A stretch of DNA of 12,245 nucleotides from Comamonadaceae bacterium. Lineage in GTDB: Bacteria; Pseudomonadota; Gammaproteobacteria; Burkholderiales; Burkholderiaceae_C. Positions 6,659 to 12,245 of the stretch are shown piece after piece. The position numbers and the translations under genes are program-made. The notes beneath the pieces are model-generated. The model searched no databases. It was not told the origin of the DNA and saw only the letters and a list, made by a program, of their open reading frames with translations. The stretch is from positions 1 through 12,245 of the forward strand of contig CANGOY010000034.1 of NCBI GenBank assembly GCA_947455585.1. Reading direction: 5' to 3'. Position 1 is the first letter of the stretch. Each line of letters begins with the position of its first letter.

Positions 6659-7903
6659 TTATTTGTACGTACGCGCGTCCTCAATGACTTTGCCATCGTT
6701 GGGCAAGCTGCCCAATGCAACCACGGTGACATCAGCACGCAGCTTGGTGATATCGCGAACAGCATCACCAATTTTTTGCAACAGCCCCTCTGCATCTTGT
6801 GCTTCGACTTTGAGACTCATTTGGTCGTTGGCCATCTCGCCTGTGACCACCAAGCGTGCACGCTTGATTTCTGGGAATCGCTTGACCACTTCGGCCACTT
6901 GACCCGGGTGCACAAACATGCCGCGCACTTTGGTGGTTTGGTCTGCACGGCCCATCCAACCTTTGATGCGCACATTGGTGCGACCTGTGGGGCATTGGCC
7001 AGCCAGCACGGCAGACAAGTCGCCTGTGCCAAAACGAATCAAGGGGTAGTCGGGGTTGAGCGAGGTCACCACCAACTCGCCCACTTCGCCTTCGGGCACG
7101 GGGTCGCCGGTGCCGGGGCGGACAATTTCGACAATCACACCTTCGTCGAGCACTAAGCCCTCGCGGGCTTCGGTTTCATAGGCAATCAAGCCGAGGTCAG
7201 CCGTGGCGTAGCACTGGTAGCCCGACACACCGCGCTCGGCCAGCCAATCACGCAAGCTGGGAGGAAACGCTTCGCCAGACACCAGAGCCTTGGTAACGCT
7301 GGGCAACTTGACCCCCATCTCGGCAGCTTTTTCGACAATGATTTTCAAGAAGCTCGGTGTGCCAATGTAGCCCGCAGGCTTTAACTCAGCCATCGCACCC
7401 ACTTGCTGTTCGGTTTGGCCAGTGCCGCCGGCAAACACGGTGCAACCAATGGCGTGTGCGCCGGTTTCCATCATCGAGCCCGCAGGCGTGAAGTGGTAGC
7501 TGAAGCAGTTGTGAATCAATTCATTCGAGCGGAAGCCCGCAGCGTAAATGGCACGGGCCATGCGCCAATAGTCTGCACCTGCACCTTCGGGCTCGTAAAT
7601 GGTGCCAGGGCTGGCAAACACGCGTGGCATTGCTTTACCAAAACCAATGGCAGCAAAGCCGCCAAACACGTTGTTGGAGCGTTGCTCTTGTTGCTGGGCG
7701 AGCAGCTCGTATTTACGAATCACGGGCAACTTGGCCAGCGCTTCACGGCTGTTGATGCTGGCAGCATTCACACCCGCCAAAGACTTGGCGAATGCGGGTG
7801 AATTTTTTTGTGCATGCGCCACTTGGGCAGGCAGAGCAGCCATGAGGGCGGCTTCGCGCTCGGCTGAATTACGGGTTTCGAGCGCGTCGTAATGTTTGGA
7901 CAT
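6659..7903 (-). CDS. Phenylacetate-CoA-ligase-like AMP-forming enzyme
   Basis: A 414-residue cytoplasmic protein of the adenylate-forming (ANL) superfamily, PaaK branch. Recognisable core motifs are the A5-like CYATADLGLIAYE (residues 231-243), RFGTGDLSAV (290-299, A7-like), GWMGRADQTTKVRGMFVHPGQVAEV (315-339, A8 hinge region) and GKVIEDAR near the C terminus with Lys405 as candidate catalytic lysine. The phosphate-binding A3 motif is unusual: FASPGTIYEPEG (96-107) stands where PaaK has SSGTTGKP. The expected reaction is acid + ATP + CoA giving acyl-CoA, probably on an aromatic or other organic acid brought in by the adjacent Liv-type transporter. Only 12 bp separate it from livF, and its ribosome binding site AGAGGAG (7916-7910) overlaps the livF stop codon, so the two are cotranscribed and probably coupled. 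Family is firm; substrate and even activity are not. Confidence 0.85.
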   Translation of the reverse strand: MSKHYDALETRNSAEREAALMAALPAQVAHAQKNSPAFAKSLAGVNAASINSREALAKLPVIRKYELLAQQQEQRSNNVFGGFAAIGFGKAMPRVFASPGTIYEPEGAGADYWRMARAIYAAGFRSNELIHNCFSYHFTPAGSMMETGAHAIGCTVFAGGTGQTEQQVGAMAELKPAGYIGTPSFLKIIVEKAAEMGVKLPSVTKALVSGEAFPPSLRDWLAERGVSGYQCYATADLGLIAYETEAREGLVLDEGVIVEIVRPGTGDPVPEGEVGELVVTSLNPDYPLIRFGTGDLSAVLAGQCPTGRTNVRIKGWMGRADQTTKVRGMFVHPGQVAEVVKRFPEIKRARLVVTGEMANDQMSLKVEAQDAEGLLQKIGDAVRDITKLRADVTVVALGSLPNDGKVIEDARTYK

Positions 7904-7915
7904 GCAATGCTCCTC

Positions 7916-8725
7916 TTACGCCAACCAACGCTTGCGGCGCTTGTAGCTCTTGGCGTCTTTGAAGCTCTTGCGCTCACCGCCACCCATACCGAGGTAGAAC
8001 TCTTTCACGTCTTCGTTGTTAGCGAGGTCAGATGCGGCACCATCCATCACGATGCGGCCCGACTCCATGATGTAGCCGTAGTCGGCGTACTTCAAAGCCA
8101 TGTTGGTGTTTTGCTCGGCGATGAGGAAGGTGACTTTTTCTTTCTCGTTCAAATCTTTGACGATGTTGAACACCTCTTCCACGATTTGCGGTGCCAAGCC
8201 CATGGAGGGCTCGTCTAACAACACCATGCTGGGGTTAGCCATGAGTGCGCGACCAATTGCACACATTTGCTGTTCGCCCCCCGACGTGTAAGCGGCCTGC
8301 GAGGTGCGGCGTGTTTTCAAACGTGGGAAGTAGTTGTAGACCTTCTCCAAGTTGGCTTCAATTTCGCCTTTGCTGGTGCGTGTGTAGCTACCGGTCAACA
8401 AATTTTCTTCGATGGACAAGTGGGCAAAGCAGTGACGACCTTCCATCACTTGCACCACGCCGCGCTTGACCAAATCAGCAGGCGTGAGATTTTCAATGCG
8501 CTCACCACGCAACTCAATGCTGCCTTTGGTGACCGCGCCGCGCTCGCCTTGCAGTAAGTTAGAAATGGCACGCAAGGTGGTGGTTTTACCAGCGCCATTG
8601 CCGCCCAGCAAAGACACGATGCTGCCTTCAGGCACATTGAGCGACACGCCCTTGAGCACCAAGATGACGTGGTTGTAAATGACTTCAATGCCATTGACGT
8701 TGAGAATGATGTTTGAAGCGTTCAT
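7916..8725 (-). CDS. livF: Liv-type ABC transporter ATP-binding protein (LivF)
   Basis: A 269-residue ABC ATPase of the branched-chain amino acid (HAAT) family. Motifs are Walker A GGNGAGKT (residues 41-48), Q-loop Gln92, signature TSGGE (148-152, with Thr where Leu is usual), Walker B MVLLDEP (167-173) and LIAEQN (201-206), where LivF proteins normally carry Glu instead of the switch His. The last 20 residues form a basic tail (KSFKDAKSYKRRKRWLA) beyond the E. coli LivF end. The ATG at 8725 was chosen: it is preceded by AAAGG and places MNASNIILNVNGIEVIYN at the normal family start. A longer reading exists only from a TTG at 8761, inside a hairpin. It would pair with LivG, which is not in the window, under LivH and LivM. 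The substrate is probably an organic acid or amide rather than necessarily leucine, given the ligase-like gene next to it. Confidence 0.92.
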   Translation of the reverse strand: MNASNIILNVNGIEVIYNHVILVLKGVSLNVPEGSIVSLLGGNGAGKTTTLRAISNLLQGERGAVTKGSIELRGERIENLTPADLVKRGVVQVMEGRHCFAHLSIEENLLTGSYTRTSKGEIEANLEKVYNYFPRLKTRRTSQAAYTSGGEQQMCAIGRALMANPSMVLLDEPSMGLAPQIVEEVFNIVKDLNEKEKVTFLIAEQNTNMALKYADYGYIMESGRIVMDGAASDLANNEDVKEFYLGMGGGERKSFKDAKSYKRRKRWLA

Positions 8726-8740
8726 GGATAACCTTTGTGA

Positions 8741-8810
8741 ATCAACTGAAAGACGCGTCAATGAGACGTGGCTTTCAGTTGATGGCTCACACCTGAGCGT
8801 GAACCATCAA
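8741..8810. repeat. Overlapping alternative hairpins between the binding-protein gene and livF
   Basis: ATCAACTGAAAG (8741-8752) and CTTTCAGTTGAT (8772-8783) are a perfect 12-bp inverted repeat, with CGTC/GACG (8756-8759, 8765-8768) extending the stem inside. The same right arm also takes part in a second hairpin: TTGATGG (8779-8785) with CCATCAA (8804-8810), continued after one mismatch by TCAC/GTGA (8787-8790, 8799-8802). The two structures share 8779-8783 and cannot form together. Both lie downstream of the binding-protein stop and upstream of the livF start on the minus-strand transcript. Stem-loops here commonly protect the abundant binding-protein mRNA or reduce expression of the following gene. 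No T-run follows, so full termination is unlikely. Confidence 0.65.
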
Positions 8811-8833
8811 ACGCAATCACCTCAAGGGATTGA

Positions 8834-10165
8834 TCAAGATTGGCAATCCGCAGCGGTGCGGCGGGTCATCTTTTTGTCAGCCAAGTACTTGTCGGAACCG
8901 GCCTTGATCATGGGCTTCAAGATTTGCTCGTCGGCTTGAATGAAGTCTGACGAAAAGCTCCACTTGCTACCGTCCCAAGTCTGTACACGCGCAGAGGTCG
9001 AGCCCATGTGGTCAGCACATGACGTCGACAGCGGTTGCATGATGCCGGTGAAGCCCATGGCGTCCAGACGCTTTTGGTCAAGCGCCAAGTTTTCCATGCC
9101 CCAACGCACTTGCTCGCTGGTCATGACTTTGCCTTTGCCAAAGCGCTCTTGTGCACGGCGCACAGCTTCGACGCTGAGCATCGAAATGATCACACCACGG
9201 GTGTAGAGCACTTGACCCACTTCGTCTTTAGGACCAGAACCTTGGTTCTTGCCATGCACGTGCTTCAAGATGTCTTGAATGACTTTAGGCTGTGTGCCCG
9301 ATGTGTTCAAAGCCAAGGCGTTGTAGCCTTTGGCGCCTTCGCCCACGTCTTTGACATCAGGCTCGGCACCCGCCCACCACACGCCATAAATCTTGTCGCG
9401 GGGGTAGCCAGTGGCTTGGGCTTCTTTCAAAGCCGTCGAGTTCATCACGCCCCAGCCCCACAACATCACGTAGTCAGGACGGCTTTGACGCACTTGCAAC
9501 CATGCCGACTTTTGCTCGACGCCAGGCGCTGTGACAGGAATGAGTTGCAATTCAAAACCATGCATCCTGGCGCGCTCTTGCAGCACAGGAATAGGCTCTT
9601 TGCCAAACGGTGAATCGTGATAAACCAAGGCGATTTTCTTGCCTTTGAGCTTGTCCAAGCCGCCTTCTTTTTTACCCAAATGCTGCACCAAAATGTCAGC
9701 ACCGGTCCAGTAGCTACCCATCAACGGGAAATTCCACTTGAAAGCCATGCCGTCTTGCGCAATCGACAAGCCGTAGCCCAAAGTGATCAAAGGCACTTTG
9801 TCTGCCGCTACTTTTTCGGTCAATGCAAACGTGATGCCCGTGGCTTGCGGATCAAACACGCTCACGCCAGGGCGGCCTTTCAGGCGCTCGTAGCACTCCA
9901 CACCACGGTCGGTGGCGTAGCCTGTTTCGCACTCTTCAAACGTGATCTTCACGCCGTTGATGCCGCCGTCGCGGGCATTGATGAGCTTGAGGTAATCCTG
10001 CTTACCGTTGGCCCATGGAATACCGTTGGGTGCATAGGGGCCCGTGCGGTAGGACAGCAAAGGAAAAAACTGTTCTTTCGCCTGCGCCTGAGCTGGCGTC
10101 GCCACCAGTGAAGTGGCAGCAGTCGCCAAAGCGGCCACAGCCAAAATCAAATCACGAATCTTCAT
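8834..10165 (-). CDS. Periplasmic substrate-binding protein of the Liv-type transporter
   Basis: A 443-residue exported protein of the periplasmic binding-protein type I fold (Peripla_BP_6 / HAAT family). The first ~27-29 residues form a signal peptide (MKIRDLILAVAALATAATS, cleavage near AQA at 25-27). Recognisable stretches are SYRTGPYAPNGIPWANGKQDYLKLINARDGGINGVKI (38-74), DPQATGITFALTEKV (105-119), KIALVYHDSPFGKEPIPVL (177-195) and YDxAL-like GYNALALN (280-287). It is longer than E. coli LivJ/LivK (about 367 residues); the larger size and the sequence style match Burkholderiales binding proteins found near acid-CoA ligases. Four cysteines (79, 91, 383, 441) may form disulfides in the periplasm. 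AAGGAG (minus strand, 10177-10172) is a strong ribosome binding site. It captures the ligand for LivH/LivM/LivF; the ligand is not identifiable here. Confidence 0.9.
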   Translation of the reverse strand: MKIRDLILAVAALATAATSLVATPAQAQAKEQFFPLLSYRTGPYAPNGIPWANGKQDYLKLINARDGGINGVKITFEECETGYATDRGVECYERLKGRPGVSVFDPQATGITFALTEKVAADKVPLITLGYGLSIAQDGMAFKWNFPLMGSYWTGADILVQHLGKKEGGLDKLKGKKIALVYHDSPFGKEPIPVLQERARMHGFELQLIPVTAPGVEQKSAWLQVRQSRPDYVMLWGWGVMNSTALKEAQATGYPRDKIYGVWWAGAEPDVKDVGEGAKGYNALALNTSGTQPKVIQDILKHVHGKNQGSGPKDEVGQVLYTRGVIISMLSVEAVRRAQERFGKGKVMTSEQVRWGMENLALDQKRLDAMGFTGIMQPLSTSCADHMGSTSARVQTWDGSKWSFSSDFIQADEQILKPMIKAGSDKYLADKKMTRRTAADCQS

Positions 10166-10218
10166 ATTTGTCTCCTTGAAAAATCAACACTCACACAAAA
10201 CAGAAACGTTCAACCGCA

Positions 10219-11295
10219 TCAATGGGGGAAAGGCCACAGACGCAGTTTTTGCTTTGCAATCGCCCACAACTTGGCCAAGCCATGCGGCTCAACGATGAGG
10301 AACCACACGATCAACCCGCCAAAAATCATCAGCTCGGCGTGCGACACCCCCGCGGTAGAAATTTCAAACCCAGCGAAGCTCGCCAAAACAGGCAAGGTTT
10401 GACTCAATGCAATCGGCAACAAGGTGATGAAAGCTGCACCCAAAAAACCGCCCAAGATAGAACCGAGACCGCCGATGATCACCATGAACAGCAAGCGGAA
10501 CGAAATGTCCACTGAAAACGCTGCAGGCTCCCAAGCACCCAAATAAACAAAGGCCCACAGCGCACCGGCCACGCCCACGATGAAGGAGCTCACAGCAAAC
10601 GCGCTCAGTTTGGCGTACATCGGGCGAATGCCAATCACCGCCGCAGCAACGTCCATGTCGCGAATGGCCATCCATTCACGACCGACGGCACTGCGGACCA
10701 AGTTTTTAGCAAGCAAGGCAATCACCATCAGCAAGCCAAGGCACAGCCAGTATTTGCTCAAAGCGCTGTCAATCGGCAAACCAAACACCTGCAGGTCAGA
10801 CACAGACACCGAGCCCGAAGGTGAATCGTTGGTCAACCACTTGATGCGCAAAAACATCCAGTCACTGAAAAACTGCGCGGCCAGTGTGGCCACCGCCAAA
10901 TACAAACCCTTGACACGCAAACTTGGCAGGCCGAACAAGATACCAAACACCGTGGCACACAAGCCACCCAAGATAAGCGCAGGAATCAATGGCAAGCCTG
11001 GAATACGCACAAAGAAGTTGTAAGCACCATAAGCCCCCACCGCCATGAAAGCGCCAGAGCCCAAAGAAATTTGACCGCAGTAACCCACCAAAATATTCAC
11101 GCCCAGCGCAGCCAAGGACATGATCAAGAACGGGATCAAAATAGCGCGAAAAAAGTAGTCCGAAGCCAACATGGGCACCACCGCAATCGCGAACACCAAC
11201 AGCAGCGCCATGACGATGCGGTCTTGCCTGATGGGCAGAATTTGTTGGTCCGCACGGTAGGTGGTTTTGAATTGACCGTTTTCTCTGTAAAACAT
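10219..11295 (-). CDS. livM: Liv-type ABC transporter permease (LivM)
   Basis: A 358-residue inner-membrane permease with about eight to ten hydrophobic segments. Family marks are the GYCGQISLGSGAFMAVGAYGAY region (71-92), the cytoplasmic coupling loop around VGREWMAIRDMDVAAAVIGI (204-223), and VIIGGLGSILGGFLGAAFI (272-290). The ATG at 11295 was chosen over a longer reading beginning at 11334: it follows AAGGA (minus strand, 11307-11303) at normal distance, opens with MFYRENGQFKTTYRADQQI, the usual start of this group, and leaves a 10-bp gap to livH instead of a 29-bp overlap. It forms the translocation pore together with LivH. The ribosome binding site overlaps the livH stop codon, so coupled translation is likely. 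Confidence 0.92.
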   Translation of the reverse strand: MFYRENGQFKTTYRADQQILPIRQDRIVMALLLVFAIAVVPMLASDYFFRAILIPFLIMSLAALGVNILVGYCGQISLGSGAFMAVGAYGAYNFFVRIPGLPLIPALILGGLCATVFGILFGLPSLRVKGLYLAVATLAAQFFSDWMFLRIKWLTNDSPSGSVSVSDLQVFGLPIDSALSKYWLCLGLLMVIALLAKNLVRSAVGREWMAIRDMDVAAAVIGIRPMYAKLSAFAVSSFIVGVAGALWAFVYLGAWEPAAFSVDISFRLLFMVIIGGLGSILGGFLGAAFITLLPIALSQTLPVLASFAGFEISTAGVSHAELMIFGGLIVWFLIVEPHGLAKLWAIAKQKLRLWPFPH

Positions 11296-11305
11296 ATTTA
11301 TTTCC

Positions 11306-12235
11306 TTACACGCGGTCGATGATTTTTTCGCCAAACAAACCTTGCGGACGAATCAGCAAGAAGCCCAGCGCCAGCACATAGGCAAACCAAATCTCGATAC
11401 CGCCACCCACAAAGCTGCCCAGATACACCTCGGACAATTTCTCACCCACACCAATGATCAAGCCGCCGATGATGGCGCCAGGAACGGAAGTGAGTCCACC
11501 CAAAATCACCACGGGCAGTGCTCGCAAAGCGACTGTGGCCAACGAAAACTGCACGCCCAATTTGCTACCCCAAATCATGCCGGCCACCAAAGCCACCACG
11601 CCCGCCACACACCACACAATCATCCAGATGCGGTTGAGAGGAATACCAATCGACTGCGCGGCTTGGTGGTCATCCGCCACCGCACGCAAGGCGCGACCGG
11701 TTGCTGTCTTTTGGAAGAACACCGTCAGCAATCCCACCAACACAGCCGCGATGAGTGCGGCATAAAAGTCTTCTTTGTTCACCAGGACACCGCCTTGGAA
11801 TATGTCTTCCAAAATGAAGACAGGGTCTTTGGGCATGCCAATGTCAATTTTGTAAATGCTGCTGCCAAACAGGGTCTGCCCCAGACCTTCGAGGAAGTAA
11901 GCAATGCCGAGCGTGGCCATCAGCAAAGTGGCGCCTTCTTGGTTGACCAAGTGGCGCAGCACCAAGTACTCCACCGCCCAGGCCACCACAAACATCACCA
12001 CCGCTGCCATGGCAAAAGCCAGTACGTTGGCCATGAGCAAGCTATCCACACCGGTCCACTGGGGAATCCACTCTGAAAAGCGCGCCATCGACAACGCGCC
12101 AAACAGAACCATCGCGCCTTGCGCAAAGTTGAAGACGCCTGAGGCTTTGAAAATGAGCACAAAGCCCAAGGCCACGAGTGAATACAACATGCCCGCCATC
12201 AAACCACCGAGCAGTGTTTCTAAAAAGAATGCCAT
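11306..12235 (-). CDS. livH: Liv-type ABC transporter permease (LivH)
   Basis: A complete 309-residue inner-membrane permease, almost entirely hydrophobic helices. LivH landmarks are ASGVFNFAQGAMVLFGA (31-47), the coupling loop TATGRALRAVADDHQAAQSIGI (177-198), RALPVVILGGLTSVPGAIIGGLIIG (238-262) and the terminal LLIRPQGLFGEKIIDRV (293-309). It pairs with LivM to make the membrane channel and receives the ligand from the periplasmic binding protein encoded two genes downstream. The ATG lies 10 bp from the window edge; only GGATTTAAAG is visible before it, so the ribosome binding site and promoter cannot be judged. An upstream partner gene, LivG, is expected beyond the edge by analogy with related clusters. 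Confidence 0.93.
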   Translation of the reverse strand: MAFFLETLLGGLMAGMLYSLVALGFVLIFKASGVFNFAQGAMVLFGALSMARFSEWIPQWTGVDSLLMANVLAFAMAAVVMFVVAWAVEYLVLRHLVNQEGATLLMATLGIAYFLEGLGQTLFGSSIYKIDIGMPKDPVFILEDIFQGGVLVNKEDFYAALIAAVLVGLLTVFFQKTATGRALRAVADDHQAAQSIGIPLNRIWMIVWCVAGVVALVAGMIWGSKLGVQFSLATVALRALPVVILGGLTSVPGAIIGGLIIGVGEKLSEVYLGSFVGGGIEIWFAYVLALGFLLIRPQGLFGEKIIDRV

Positions 12236-12245
12236 CTTTAAATCC

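Noticed and set aside
8148..8283. Loss of the switch histidine and an altered signature in LivF as signs of a dead ATPase
   Set aside because: Glu in place of the switch His is normal for LivF proteins, and TSGGE keeps the essential SGG core; Walker A and B are intact.
8726..8761. Longer livF start at the TTG at 8761
   Set aside because: It adds twelve residues not usual for LivF, relies on a rare start codon, and falls within the hairpin; the ATG at 8725 has a ribosome binding site.
11296..11334. Longer livM reading overlapping the livH end
   Set aside because: The added 13 residues are the out-of-frame livH tail; the start at 11295 has a good ribosome binding site and the usual family N terminus.

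Overview
The window looks like chromosomal DNA of a betaproteobacterium of the order Burkholderiales, most likely a Comamonadaceae relative (Limnohabitans/Rhodoferax/Polaromonas type). This is inferred from protein style: an orphan Bug-family periplasmic binding protein, a Liv-type ABC transporter next to a phenylacetate-CoA-ligase-like protein, a NodI/NodJ-type exporter beside psd, and moderate-to-high GC with dense packing. No rRNA, tRNA, CRISPR array, transposase or phage gene was seen. No stretch longer than about 170 bp lacks a gene.

Left part (1-2433): the 5' part of psd (phosphatidylserine decarboxylase) runs leftward off the edge. It is divergent from a two-gene ABC-2 exporter, an ATPase plus a membrane protein of the NodI/NodJ type. 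A 17-bp near-palindrome lies at the psd start. The 171-bp gap after nodJ holds several inverted repeats, some mutually exclusive.

Middle part (2434-5541): three rightward genes look like one transcription unit. They are a 3-hydroxybutyryl-CoA dehydrogenase, a calcineurin-like metallophosphoesterase, and an unusual protein in which a Ser/Thr kinase domain is followed by a universal-stress-protein (USP) domain. The last two overlap by ATGA. The unit ends at a strong intrinsic terminator that also serves the convergent gene on the other side.

Right part (5565-12245): everything is leftward. In transcription order from the right edge come livH (permease), livM (permease), a large periplasmic substrate-binding protein, livF (ATPase), a phenylacetate-CoA-ligase-like AMP-forming enzyme, and then, after a gap with its own operator-like palindrome, a Bug/TctC-type binding protein. 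The second ATPase (LivG) is not in the window and would be expected beyond the right edge. Together the Liv genes and the ligase look like an uptake-and-CoA-activation module for an organic (perhaps aromatic) acid; the substrate cannot be read from the sequence.

The most interesting points are the kinase-USP/phosphoesterase pair behind a metabolic dehydrogenase, the overlapping alternative hairpins between the binding-protein gene and livF, the similar alternative stems after nodJ, and the degenerate phosphate-loop motif of the ligase-like protein.
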